In this document: positions 1-12,700 of the stretch, piece after piece | How positions within the stretch are numbered: the stretch's first letter is position 1 | Layout of the letters: the number at the start of each line of letters is the position of its first letter | Assembly: GCF_949628265.1 (NCBI RefSeq) | Contig: NC_088786.1 | Span: 33,873,681-33,937,680 of the forward strand | Direction: 5' to 3' | DNA from: Cloeon dipterum | Taxonomy: Eukaryota > Arthropoda > Insecta > Ephemeroptera > Baetidae | Length of the DNA: 64,000 bases | The notes under the pieces: model-generated | The model's database searches: none | Seen by the model: the letters and a program-made list of their open reading frames with translations, nothing else | What the model was told of the DNA's origin: nothing | Position numbers and translations under genes: made by a program

Positions 1-86
1 GAAACCTATCAACTATTGTTAAGGTGCTAGCAAATGATTACAGGAAATCAGTTCCCTCCTGAATTCTGTCATAAAATTGAACCTTT

Positions 87-522
87 TTTAATTGATTTAT
101 TGATTTATTAAACGCCAACGGCGTACAACTATATGTATAAACATGGAAAAATTACAACTTTTTATAGGCGGCGGCCTTGGAAAGAGTCATAGGTTTTTGT
201 CACAGTCTATTAGGTGATACATGATAGCTAATTTTGAATTACAGTATGTGCAGTTACATTTATCACAAGTTTCTAGATGAAAACATTGGTTGGAACAGAT
301 TAAAAACTGATATCCGGGAAAAGAGTATCTTGTTAGCATATCACGGTCTTTGCAATTACTCTTCGCCCAATCATTATTTAACATTTCTGGGGTTGTATAA
401 AATTCTGGATCGATTGACTGCCTTTTTAATGTTAAGTTATTTACAAACTTTTCATATGCAACTGTGCTGGGGAGAGAGTATTTGTTTTTTAGATCATTTA
501 CAAAGAAATCTGACTGAATTAA
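87..522 (-). mobile_element. Decayed 3' end of a non-LTR retrotransposon
   Basis: On the minus strand an open frame of about 110 codons runs from 522 down to a stop at 187-189. It ends in a cysteine/histidine cluster of the form C-x2-C-x-C-x2-C followed by H-x3-C. This resembles the zinc-knuckle-like C-terminus of many insect LINE polyproteins (general family knowledge, not a database match). After the stop comes a short 3' UTR with a small hairpin (CGCCAACGGCG, 113-123) and then an AATAAATC-type, A-rich tail at about 88-116. The upstream polyprotein is missing, as expected for 5'-truncated copies. A second element at 55.5 kb has the same hairpin and a similar tail. Clade is undetermined. Confidence 0.5.
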
Positions 523-3500
523 CTAATACACCAACCTGGACTTCATCCGTTTGTCAACACAAAGGGCACGTTTGAAAAAAAATCGGGACTTAGCACTTTA
601 GATCATTATTTAACGATAAAAATGGCCAGAAAGCCTAAATGCCATATGAAGCGATGGGAGAAATTATTGCTAGATTAAATAATTTAATAGTTGTATTAAT
701 AGAGGATTTTGACAAATTTTTTATTTTAGAAGTTGCAAAAATTGAGGTTTTAACTCTCTTATCGACATGGTTTGTGAAGCAAATACCTGAGGATTGAAAG
801 TTGACACCTAAATAACATCTTTTAAAACTGTTATTACTGTAGCTGTATTAATTTCATTTTGTGAGATAATTTCTTACATCAGAAAATACTTCGCTCAGCA
901 CCACATAAAGAGAAAAATTTTCAGCTTTGCGCTGTTTAGATTTTGTAACACATTTTCTATACGAGATCTCTGTACTTGGATCGATTTCCCTGTTGCCGAG
1001 GACAACGTGATTCTGTCCTAGAAAAGTGCTAATTGCGTCTGTCAGGCGCAGTGCCGGCACACGGAATCTCTTGAACGAGCTGTTGTTGCATTGGCCCAGT
1101 GACACACATGGAGCGGGTTTTGGCCACCCCTAGTCCCTTTAGCGCCATTCTCAGAGCAAAGCCGAGAGTAATTTGCACGCGGCGGCCGACATCTCTCTGC
1201 AAGCCTCACTCATTCGCCAACGGCACCGGTCTGGCGCATAATTAATTTAAATTCGCTGCGCTCGTGTAAGGAGCAAGCAGTTGGCTGTTTGCTGCTATAC
1301 GCGCGCGCATTAATATTTGCGGTCCCGTTTGAGTTATTATGCAGCAGAAAGCAGGTGTGTCAGCCTCCCGCCGTCCGAGATTAAATTCAAAAGCACACTC
1401 TTTACCATTGCGCCGGTGTTTTGGCAAGACCGGCTTCTGATATGAGAGCGCTGCTGTGATTTATTAGTTCCTTGTTTCTGGCATATTCACTTCTTTTTGC
1501 AGTAATTTCTCTAGTTTTCAAAGCACTTTGGGTGACATGCGATTGCAAACTTGATGAAAATTCACTTCTTGACAAAATTACAAGGTTCATAACAATTCTG
1601 AGGGCTGTTAATATTTCTTTTCAGGCAAAATATATATTATATTAATTGAAAGTTAAACAAAATTTGTGAAAACTGAGAATTCATTTAGAGGAAAATTAAG
1701 TCGAAGAACACAAGTTTGTCAAATTTCTATTTGTAAATTAAATTAATTAAATGCAGCTTCCTGGTTGCAATTTATTTAAGCTATTATTGTTCCGTATTTC
1801 TACAGAAATGTCCTACTCCACTAGTTGTACCTGCTGGTTGCAGCCCTAATTCATGAGCAAGAATGGAACATGAGTTTCAATTAGAGTTTGCTAACAATTT
1901 CCATACATTTGGTATGTGTACGTCAACATACATTTTAAAAAGCAACCCATAGTTATAGTTTCTAATGGTATTTATTATGGTTTAGCAGTGTTATTTAGCT
2001 CCCTTACAATGAATGCCTTATCCAGACAAATTATAAATTATAGAACAGCATAATTATTAAAAAGAGGTTGAGGAAATGATTCAATATAAACTCTGGAATA
2101 ACTGTTCCTTTAATGATGCTTGGAATACGCTTTGTTTTCATTCAAGGAAGATTGTTCCACAGACGGTGGCACTGAAAATCAATTTTCGGGCACTTCCACA
2201 CTTATAAACGGGACCAGCAGTTTCATTCTTTGAAAAACAGGTTAAAAAAGTCACAAAATGGACTGTTTTTGTAAATAATTTTGTGTGTTTGCGCTAAAAC
2301 ATGCAGATTTCTTCTATCCATACTGCTTTCAATATCTGACATTTCTATGCAGCGAAGAAAGCTTTTGCCCGCGTTTAACTTTGTAGATATAGCGAATTTC
2401 ATTATTCTGCAACACTTATTTAATTGACAAACACTTGAAGATACATCTCTAATCTCTATTCGCATTGCGGAAATACAATTACAATAAAGGAGTTATAATT
2501 CACAATTTAGGAAAATTCTCACTCATTTTATCACAATTTATTTTAAGCAGCGGGCGAAAACGGCTCGCTATACATCTCAACCGAGAAAAGTAACATTTTA
2601 TAGATTTTTCTTTTATGTCAACTTTGTTATTCGTATAGTTAGTAAAAAAATATTTATTCAATGGTTTTCAAACTTCATATTATTCAATTATTAACATAAA
2701 TGCTATTCCTTGCGCCCATTTACATATTTTGGCTCCCACGCCGAGGAGGGACGTCTTAGGAAAGTTTGTTCTCAAAGTTATATCAATGAGATAATGTTGA
2801 ATCAACGCACACGTTTGCGAAGATTGGTCCTAATCACCACGTAGCTGCACTTTGATCTTGACTTCGTGTCAGAGATCAGTCAAATTCCTTTCGACCGTCA
2901 GAAGCCGTCTCGAAATAATTTGGGGCGCGCACCCTCTTCATCACTGTCACTGTCAATAAGCCTAATAAACTCTGGAGCCCTAGCTCGAGGAGACGGCAGA
3001 GAAACAAACTTGCCGCGGAATTCTGTGTGTGACTTGGCGTTCCCATTAAACAAGGCCGATGCGTGATGTTTGTTATCGAGACGTGCATTTTTTTGCGCGG
3101 CGCAACAAGTTAGAAAACTATGCCCATATTACGCTGGCCGGGAGGGAGGCGAGACAAACTTTTGAACAAGTCATCCGTCGTGCTGGTGGTGGTGGTGGTG
3201 CAGCGCCCTGTGAAAGTTTGCCCTTCTTCGTGCTCCATTTTCTGTGTACACACGCACACGCAGAATGAGACTTTTGGTATCTGGCTGTCATCTTGAAGGT
3301 GCACCACCGAGCATGATGATGTATTGTCAAAGACGCGGGCGCCGGCCCCAGCCTTGATGCTATCCATCACCAAACTTGTGACGCTTTAATAAGCTAATTT
3401 TCTCCGCCACTTTCTTTTTCTGGTGGGCCGTGACAAATTGTCGCAGCCACCAAAACGGTTTAAACTCTGTCTTCTTTTCATTTCATTCTCGTTCCCTCTC

Positions 3501-5420
3501 GGAGCTCAACTTTTGCTGTTTGTCATGCGGAACGAGAAGAACAAAAAAAATATTTAATTCGTCCGAAATGGAAAGCGTTTGTTTATATAAAGGGCAAGAC
3601 ATTTTGTCGCTGCTAAATTTTTCGTCAGGAATGTCGACTCAATGAACTGACATTTTTATTTCATGCAGATTTGAATGTCGGAGATTCTCATTAGGGCTGA
3701 AATTGAATTCGCAGCTAATTAGGTTTATTACTCGGACTTTTTGCGTCGAGACACGTGCATGAATGTGAGAGCGAGAGCAAGGTACAATTTTTTGCTCTCA
3801 GACGCAGTTAATTATGAGCTAAGGCTGGCTGAGAACATTACCCTAATGAATATAAAATCTCATTCCACGTCTAAATTTATCTCCGGACCGAGCGAGCTTC
3901 TAGCTGTAAAAACGCCGTTCCTCTCGCAACGGAATATAGTGAAATTTAAGTGTTTCTCTCTCGTAACGCCGCCTTATCTAGCGCTGGGTATGCAACCATT
4001 TCGTATTCACGGTCCGTCCGGTTGCCTAACGTTTCAATTTCAAAAGCTAACGAATGGCATAGCACTGGGAAATTTGCAAAAACCTCCGTTTATTCATAAA
4101 TGAAAGCATTAATTAAAAGTTTTCATAGAGCAGTGTGTTTATTATTTCACTGGCAAACAACGAAAATTGCACTCTGGAAAAACAATCCGCGAGCGGCGTA
4201 GCACCTGGCAAAAACGACGAGGAATCGTGGCATATTAATCAAATTACGAGAGTTACGTGCGCGCGACATAGCAGCCGCATACACACACCCACACGCTGTG
4301 AAATAAATCCTCAGCCGGTTGGGGTCATTGGATGATTTTTGCCTGCGATAAAATGTCACAACTGTCAAAACAGCACGATTTGTGGCAGCTGGGAACAAGC
4401 GACGCTGAAAAATGCGTTCTCTGTTGACCAAGTCCGCGCTCTGTTTTCCCATTTGGAACACGACATGCACCCCGCGTAAGCGCTGAAAAATTTATCTGCA
4501 GAAGCTAGACGCGCGGGGCCTGTAAAAATCCACCTCGAGCATCTGCCACCAAAGGCAATCTACCTAAAATCTACGTTTTTTCCATTCACACGCGATGCGC
4601 ACAGTGAGGACAATTTAGAATGTGCAAATCGGGACGAGCGTGGTGCCTCCACTTTAAAAGACACTTGAGCGTGACAGCAGACAAATGATATATTGAGCCT
4701 ATCGCCTCAGCACAAGGCCGGCAGGACGCTTCCAAGCTGTCATCTATAACTTCCTCTTCTCCGTCTCTTTCGGTCATTATCTTCCTTGTGAGATCTTACA
4801 AGGAAATGATATTTTTTGTACCTAAACGAGTTGAAACTAAATAATGATATTAAATTGAAAACTTACATTAAAATTATTTGCTATTATTGTTTGTGAAATA
4901 TTTACCGGGCTGGGGGGCGCTCAGCCAGAGGGGTGCCCATGTAAACTTTGAGGGAAGGGTAAACCAGTCGATAGCCTTTCTCGCCCTGTAACCAAATTTA
5001 TTGTTTTAATAAAATTTAAACTCCATGCGAGCACAATTTTCTAATTTCCTGTCTGTGATAAAATTGTGTCCGAGTTCCTAGTTTCCCGAATATTGTAAAA
5101 GGATTTTAAATTAAATTTTGTGTAGAATAAGCTGTAGTCTGGCGAGTGGTTCGATTTATTAGTAGCAAATTTTGCTTATATTTTGATAACGAGTTTCAGT
5201 GAGTTGATTGCTAATGCTCTTAAAAGCCTTATTCCTCCCAAACGGGAATGTGATATTAATAATAATGATTTTAATTTATAATAACTTGCTTGGAGAAACA
5301 AATCTGAATTGAATTGAAATTGTTCCCTATATTCCAGCCGCCCATCCTTGCTATAAATCCGCACAGGTGGAGGTTTTTTTAAGTACGAAATGACCCTATT
5401 TTGTTTTATTGAATTTGATG
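523..5420. other. Intergenic DNA, no supported gene
   Basis: AT-rich DNA alternates with GC-richer blocks (about 1100-1400, 2860-3400, 4380-4760). Open frames here are under about 120 codons, lack recognisable motifs and have no convincing splice context. There is a short GGT/TGG-type trinucleotide run near 3183-3200. The GC-richer blocks with embedded TAATTA-type sites could be regulatory, but that cannot be shown from one sequence. Confidence 0.5.
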
Positions 5421-5495
5421 TTGTTTTTTTTTATCCCTCTCCGAGGACTGGGAAGGGCGCGCACTGTCCTAGCACGAATGCTGAAACCCGGGTCC
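5421..5495 (-). mobile_element. Short SINE-like retroposon tail, copy 1
   Basis: Read on the minus strand, this stretch matches 46399-46470 of the plus strand over about 67 bases with roughly nine mismatches. Both copies run from GGACCC through CAGCATTCGTGC and GTGCGCGCCCTT to GGGATAAAA and then become A-rich. Matching bodies that end in A-rich tails, in opposite orientations 41 kb apart, indicate retroposition. I could not find a clear tRNA-type promoter, so the SINE class is not established. It could equally be the 3' tail of a LINE. Confidence 0.5.
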
Positions 5496-8400
5496 TAACT
5501 AAACACACTAAAAATCCACACCACTTAAAGCTCAAGGCAGATCGTATAGCTGAGTCTTATAGTTTCTGGGTCACACGAGGCGAGAGCTAGTTTTATAATT
5601 TGTCCGTCGCAAAAAGTTTGGTAATTGAGGGATTTTAGGTTTCTTGCATTTCTGTGTGCGGCCGCCGTCGCTTCAGCCTTGCTTTGCGGAAAGCATCGGG
5701 TACGGTTTAATTTCAAGAACTCGTAATCACTCGGAGAGCAACTTTGCAAACAAATGTAGGCGCGCGCAAACTTTTTCCAGCGCTCCCGTCGAAAATTCGC
5801 AGGCACGAAAAGGGTAGCGGCAGAAAAGCGTCGGGCAAACCAAAGTATTTCAATTTCAGCTTAAACTTTCGCGTCGGCAGCACCAGCCAACAGAATGATA
5901 AAGGAAAAATACGTTTCGAGCAGCGAGCGGCGGCACGGAGTAATTAGATTTTATTGACTTGCTAATTACAGCCAGCGCGCTGCAGGGAAACTTTTGCTTT
6001 TCAATTATCAGGATCCACGCCAGCTGAGGGAGCCATTCGTCGCAGGGAGATTATCAAAATAATGCGATTAGTCCAAATCGTCAGCGCCAGATCCGACTTT
6101 TTCCAGCTTATTGTGTTTGACTGAACTAAAATTTGATCAAAATATTGCCGCAGAACTTGATTTTCTCCGTTGAAGCATCCGCAACGAGAGTTTTTTTTCT
6201 GTCAAATGGGACTTTTCAATTCCATCCAGATAGATTGAAAGCAAACAGAATAGCGACATGGCTCAAACACCTTTGTTTATGTTCTATTTTAAATTGTTTT
6301 GGTGCTCCTTGGATCTCAAGAACCGAGGAGCTGTTTTTCGGATGATTCGAAGCGTTCCTCTGTCAAAGAAGAATCGAGCTCTCGAGTGATCCGCATTTGT
6401 TCCCAAGTTCCCGGGTGCTCATGGCTTTTCAATATTGTAAGTGCCGACTCCATATGTACAATCATTGCGAGAGTCTGGGAGCAAGATCATTGGCGGAGAG
6501 GAAAATCCCAAGGAACGTTTCTTCTTGACAAAACACGCTGCATCCGCCGCGCGACTAGCGCGGATGGAAAAGACGCATAAAGAAAGATAGCAAGAATTCT
6601 GATGGTTATGGGAGCACCCTTTCTTTCTGCATCTCGCTCCGCCGCCGACGCCGCCGCCGCCTTAACCCGTCTGATACACATTCTTCTGGGTTTTGTGTAT
6701 AGCGAGCGACACACAAGACGCGCGCGCTCTTGGTGTGCACAAAGCCCATGAGAAAATATTGACATGCAAACAAAAGCATTCTTTATTACGACCTCTAAAA
6801 AGGAGCAGCCGCGGTTCGAAGCCAGGAATGAGGAGAGTTTCGCGGTTTGCATGCGCTGCTCGTCTCAGTCCGCGGCCGGAAATCAATATTCAATTGGACG
6901 AAACGCAGAAAGGTCCGGCTGCTGCTGCTGCTGCTGCTCTTGCATGCGGCAACTTTTAATTAAAACTCGAAATAATACGCCCGGCTGCCGTTTCTCTGCG
7001 CACGCCAGAGAGCATTTTTCATTTTTCTCGGTAGCAAACAGCCAGCGGCGATATTATTTATGGCCGCACACACACCGCCCTGTGCTGATTTTCATTATTC
7101 GCAGCGTCGGAGTAATTAATGGCTGTTAAACGTGTAAGCAGCTTACTTTTGATAATTGGAATAAAACATTGTGAATGAATGTGTAAGAGGCTTAACATCA
7201 TAAAATTTTGGCCTTGAACGCAACCAGCAGAACTGCGCGCGTTTGTTGAGCACAATCATCAGCCGTGCTCAGGTGAACTCAAATGACGGAAGGGTTGTTC
7301 GTTTTAGGGAAAATGACAACCCGGATCATCGCTACTAGTGATCTGTTGGTTTTCAGCCTGGCTGAATGCACCGATCCGGCCACTTATTTCATCAAAGGTT
7401 TCAATTTGGTTTTTTTATTGCAGAAATGTTTTGGAGAGAGCAGTACTTCTCTGTTAATAGCGAAGCAATTTATTTTTCAGCGGTGAAACAGATCTTTCCT
7501 CCAAGTTTTTTCTTATCTCAAAACATAAAAAATTACTCACTTTACACCGTGGAAGCTTAATTTTATTCTGGTACAGTCGAGTAACCAAATAATATTAAAT
7601 TTAATTTAGTATCTTTATTTCTGACTGTTGGAATTGTTATGTGTGGCATAAAAGTGCATTATTGAATAATAAAAACCTGACAATTTTATCAGCTGACATT
7701 ATCGAATGGGTCAGCCTTCATTGATAATAAACCAAAACAAGAATAAATTAGAAATCCGACAAGCTTCTCTCGAGATTTTAACTAACAATTTAAAAAATAA
7801 AAATTTATCGTAATAGTAGTTAATAATAAACAATTTTACAGTGAGTATTTTTACGCTTCTTTTTTAAAAATCTGACTCGGCAGTCGATAATCGATAACTA
7901 TTCACTTTTAGCTAAAAAGATACGTTGAAAGAATCTCATCTGAGATTGAGTGAATTTTTAATTGGAAATATAATCCGCTTTGCAGGCTGCAAATTAATAG
8001 TATTATTCGTCCTTGGGAGAATATACAAGAAAGGGCAGCGAAATCTAAATAGAGGTCCGCAACTTTATAATAATAAAGACGTAGAACAAAAAGGAACAGG
8101 ATCCACAGAAATGCGAAAAAAGAAAATCCGGTCGGTGCGAAAGTTTATCAAAGTTATTTAGCGCGTGCAAAAGAAAAAAAACCTGAGTGCTTCCGACTCT
8201 TTTTTGTCCCAATCGCTTGCATTGACGAGTCGGAAACTCTTGATTAAAACGAACCCATTAAATGCGCAAGCTGAAATCTATCCCCTTTTATATAACGGAA
8301 TGAATTTGACGGGAAAAAGGAAAAAGTGATCGAGCAGGATTTCTGTTTGCACCCCAGAGCGAGACTTTCCGGTTGATTTCTTTCGCTCTAGGCCGGTGAG

Positions 8401-8954
8401 TTGCAGCCGAGAGAAAAATGGCAGCTGCGCGCCATTGTTTTGAGCGCAGTGTGTGACATATTTTATGGCGGCGACCGTCGGCGTAGAAATGATTGTGCAA
8501 ATGTTTTATAGCACCTGATGCCATTAGCAGGGAAAGAAAGAGAACGGAGAGCCGAGTGTCAGCCGCGAGTCAAGACCGACTCGGAACGTGGTGTGCTGCT
8601 CCAGCACTTACTTGCACTTGACGGCACAGAAGAGTGCACGGGCTGATGCATCGCTTTAATTGAGCCACTTCGTTGCCTAGAAAACTTTAGCGCATATTGC
8701 CGTCAGGCTAATTATCCTCTTTAGTCAAGCTTTTAATTACCAACCTTGTAGAAAGATTTACTGTAAATAATTTCGCTAACGACGAGGAAAGAGCATTGTG
8801 AACTATAGAGAATCAACCTGATCAATCGAAATAATGACTACCGTGGGACTAACGAATTTAAAAACTATAATATATTCTATCACATCGAAAATATAATTAT
8901 GTCTCCTTTCCCTAATACAGAGAGCAAGGCAAAAACGCACTAAATATCATATTT
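5496..8954. other. Intergenic DNA, no supported gene
   Basis: No coding region is supported. The block contains a (GCT)7 trinucleotide run near 6918-6939, GC-rich patches with CpG-rich words (6480-6960, 8330-8660) and long AT-rich stretches (7560-7920, 8760-8900). Both strands carry overlapping open frames of 60-120 codons around 6490-7130, which is typical of GC-rich low-complexity DNA rather than of genes. Confidence 0.5.
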
Positions 8955-9241
8955 CGTTCGTGCCGCGGAAAATAGTCCGATCTCGAACTAGTCGAACTTG
9001 CCACTTTGTAGCAAAAGTCCGACGGACTTTCTGTCCAACGGTAAAATTGTCCGATCTCACTGTTTTTCATCATGGGTCTCAAATTGAAGCTGACGTCACG
9101 CTGATCACGTGACTGTGGTCAGAATCTAGTTTTGCCACAATATAGGGAGATCGGACAATTTTACCGTTGGACAGAGAGTCCGTCAGACTTTTGCTACAAA
9201 GTGGCAAGTTCGAGATCGGACTTTTTTCCGCAGCATGAACG
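8955..9241. mobile_element. Inverted-repeat MITE-like element
   Basis: The left arm starts CGTTCGTGCCGCGG and continues through GTCCGATCTCGAACT, CTTGCCACTTTGTAGC and GGTAAAATTGTCCGATCTC (about 8955-9058). The same series returns in reverse complement at about 9150-9241, ending GCATGAACG. The left arm carries an extra 9-11 bases around CTAGTCGAA. The element is flanked on both sides by ATTT (8951-8954 and 9242-9245), a possible 4-bp target duplication. The central spacer of about 90 bp has no open frame, so this is a non-autonomous element. The superfamily is not clear. Confidence 0.65.
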
Positions 9242-9417
9242 ATTTGATAGTTTACAGAGCATTCATTAATTTTAATTTTATAAAATATACATGTGTATAC
9301 GTCCCCAAGTGCACTAAAGGGTTACGAGACCCACCAACCCCCAACCCCCTTTTTACCCCTCAATAACGCGAAATATAGCATTTTTTCGACCGTTTCGACA
9401 CTTTGGCACGACGTTTA

Positions 9418-9688
9418 CGAGTAATTGTCTTCTTCAAACTAATCCAATTACTTAGTTCACCTCAAGACGAGTCAAACGGAACCCTTTTTTTGTAAATAGG
9501 ACCACCACAACCCGAGATTTGGGTGCACAAAGTTTTTTTATCGAGACGGATGCGATAAAATGCTTGATGAGCACCAAATCTCGAATTCGGCAGGTTTTGG
9601 TGGTCCTATTTGCAAAAAAATAAGTTCCGTTTGACTCGTCTTTGAACGAACTAAGTAACTGAATTGGTTTGAAGAAGACAATTACTCG
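9418..9688. repeat. Inverted repeat flanking the minisatellite on the left
   Basis: The left arm begins CGAGTAATTGTCTTCTTCAA at 9418. It is mirrored by a right arm that ends at 9688 as TTGAAGAAGACAATTACTCG. Arms are about 105-115 bp with scattered mismatches and enclose an imperfect centre containing AATCTCG words. Within the arms, AAGACGAGTCAAACGG at 9464-9479 (mirrored near 9626-9642) closely matches AAGACGAGTCTAACGG in the inverted repeat on the other side of the array (near 16496). No clear target duplication was seen. Confidence 0.6.
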
Positions 9689-9726
9689 AATCAAAATTTA
9701 CCTTTTTTATTATGCGACTGTTTAGC

Positions 9727-12700
9727 ACGGGTAGGGCGTCGCGCGGGACGAGTAGGGCGTCGCGCGTGATGGTTTTAGGGCGTCACGCGTAACGGGTAGG
9801 GCATCCCGCGGGACGGGTATGGCGTCCCGCAATCACGCGGGACGGGTAGGGCGTCCCGCAGTCACGCGGGACGGGTGGGGCGTCCCGCGGTCACGCGGGA
9901 CGGGTAGGGCGTCCCGCAGTCACGCGGGACGGGTAAGGCGTCTCGCAGTCACGCGGGACGGGTATGGCGTCCCGCAGTCACGCGGGACGGGTAGGGCGTC
10001 TCGCGGGACGGGTAGGGCATCCTGCAGTCACGCGGGATGGGTAGGGCGTCCCGCGGGACGGGTGTGGCGTCCTGCAGTCACGCGGGACGGGTAGGGCGTC
10101 TCGCGGGACGGGTAGGGCGTCCTGCAGTCACGCGGGATGGGTAGGGCGTCTCGCGGGACGGGTATGGCATCCTGCAGTCACGCGGGATGGGTTTGGCGTC
10201 CTGCAGTCACGCGGGATGGGTAGGGCGTCCCGCGGGACGGGTAGGGCGTCCTGCAGTCACGCGGGATGGGTAGGGCGTCTCGCGGGACGGGTAGGGCGTC
10301 CTGCAGTCAAGCGGGATGGGTTTGGCGTCCTGCAGTCACGCGGGATGGGTAGGGCGTCCCGCGGGACGGGTAGGGCGTCCTGCAGTCACGCGGGATGGTA
10401 AGGGCGTCTCGCGGGACGGGTAGGGCGTCCTGCAGTCACGCGGGATGGGTAGGGCGTCTCGCGGGACGGGTATGGCGTCCTGCAGTCACGCGGGATGGGT
10501 AGGGCGTCTCGCGGGACGGGTATGGCGTCCTGCAGTCACGCGGGATGGGTAGGGCGTCCCGCGGGACGGGTAGGGCGTCCTGCAGTCACGCGGGACGGGT
10601 AGGGCGTCCTGCAGTCACGCGGGATGGGTAGGGCGTCTCGCGGGACGGGTAGGGCGTCCTGCAGACACGCGGGATGGGTAGGGCGTCTCACGGGACGGGT
10701 AGGGCGTCCTGCAGTCACGCGGGATGGGTAGGGCGTCTCGCGGGACGGGTATGGCGTCCTGCAGTCACGCGGGATGGGTAGGGCGTCCCGCGGGATGGGT
10801 ATGGCGTCCTGCAGTCACGCGGGATGGGTAGGGCGTCTCGCGGGACGGGTAGGGCGTCCCGCAGTCACGCGGGACGGGTTTGGCGTCCTGCAGTCACGCG
10901 GGATGGGTAGGGCGTGTCGCGGGATGGGTTTGGCGTCCTGCAGTCACGCGGGATGGGTAGGGCGTCTCGCGGGACGGGTATGGCGTCCTGCAGTCACGCG
11001 GGACGGGTAGGGCGTCCTGCAGTCACGCGGGATGGGTAGGGCGTCTCGCGGGACGGGTAGGGCGTCCTGCAGTCACGCGGGATGGGTAGGGCGTCTCGCG
11101 GGACGGGTAGGGCGTCCTGCAGTCACGCGGGATGGGTAGGGCGTCTCGCGGGACGGGTATGGCGTCCTGCAGTCACGCGGGATGGGTAGGGCGTCCCGCG
11201 GGATGGGTATGGCGTCCTGCAGTCACGCGGGATGGGTAGGGCGTCCCGCGGGACGGGTAGGGCGTCCTGCAGTCACGCGGGACGGGTAGGGCGTCCTGCA
11301 GTCACGCGGGATGGGTAGGGCGTCTCGCGGGACGGGTATGGCGTCCTGCAGTCACGCGGGATGGGTAGGGCATCTCGCGGGACGGGTAGGGCGTCCTGCA
11401 GTCACGCGGGATGGGTAGGGCGTCTCGCGGGACGGGTATGGCGTCCTGCAGTCACGCGGGATGGGTAGGGCGTCTCGCGGGACGGGTATGGCGTCCTGCA
11501 GTCACGCGGGATGGGTAGGGCGTCTCGCGGGACGGGTAGGGCGTCCTGCAGTCACGCGGGATGGGTAGGGCGTCTCGCGGGACGGGTATGGCATCCTGCA
11601 GTCACGCGGGATGGGTAGGGCGTCTCGCGGGACGGGTATGGCGTCCTGCAGTCACGCGGGATGGGTAGGGCGTCCCGCGGGACGGGTAGGGCGCCCTGCA
11701 GTCACGCGGGATGGGTCGGGCGTCTCGCGGGACGGGTAGGGCGTCCTGCAGTCACGCGGGATGGGTAGGGCGTCTCGCGGGACGGGTATGGCGTCCTGCA
11801 GTCACGCGGGATGGGTAGGGCGTCCCGCGGGACGGGTAGGGCGTCCTGCAGTCACGCGGGATGGGTAGGGCGTCTCGCGGGACGGGTAGGGCGTCCTGCA
11901 GTCACGCGGGATGGGTAGGGCGTCTCGCGGGACGGGTATGGCGTCCTGCAGTCACGCGGGATGGGTAGGGCGTCCCGCGGGACGGGTAGGGCGTCCTGCA
12001 GTCACGCGGGATGGGTAGGGCGTCTCGCGGGACGGGTATGGCGTCCTGCAGTCACGCGGGATGGGTAGGGCGTCTCGCGGGACGGGTAGGGCGTCCCGCA
12101 GTCACGCGGGACGGGTTTGGCGTCCTGCAGTCACGCGGGATGGGTAGGGCGTCTCGCGGGACGGGTATGGCGTCCTGCAGTCACGCGGGATGGGTAGGGC
12201 GTCCCGCGGGACGGGTAGGGCGTCCTGCAGTCACGCGGGATGGGTAGGGCGTCTCGCGGGACGGGTATGGCGTCCTGCAGTCACGCGGGATGGGTAGGGC
12301 GTCTCGCGGGACGGGTATGGCGTCCTGCAGTCACGCGGGATGGGTAGGGCGTCTCGCGGGACGGGTATGGCGTCCTGCAGTCACGCGGGATGGGTAAGCG
12401 TCTCGCGGGACGGGTATGGCGTCCTGCAGTCACGCGGGATGGGTAGGGCGTCCCGCGGGACGGGTAGGGCGTCCTGCAGTCACGCGGGACGGGTATGGCG
12501 TCCTGCAGTCACGCGGGATGGGTAGGGCGTCCCGCGGGACGGGTAGGGCGTCCTGCAGTCACGCGGGATGGGTAGGGCGTCTCGCGGGACGGGTAGGGCG
12601 TCCTGCAGTCACGCGGGATGGGTAGGGCGTCTCGCGGGACGGGTATGGCGTCCTGCAGTCACGCGGGATGGGTAGGGCGTCCCGCGGGACGGGTAGGGCG

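Noticed and set aside
6804..6830. GGTTCGAAGCC, resembling a tRNA B box
   Set aside because: No A box, no cloverleaf stems and no acceptor-stem pairing could be found around it.
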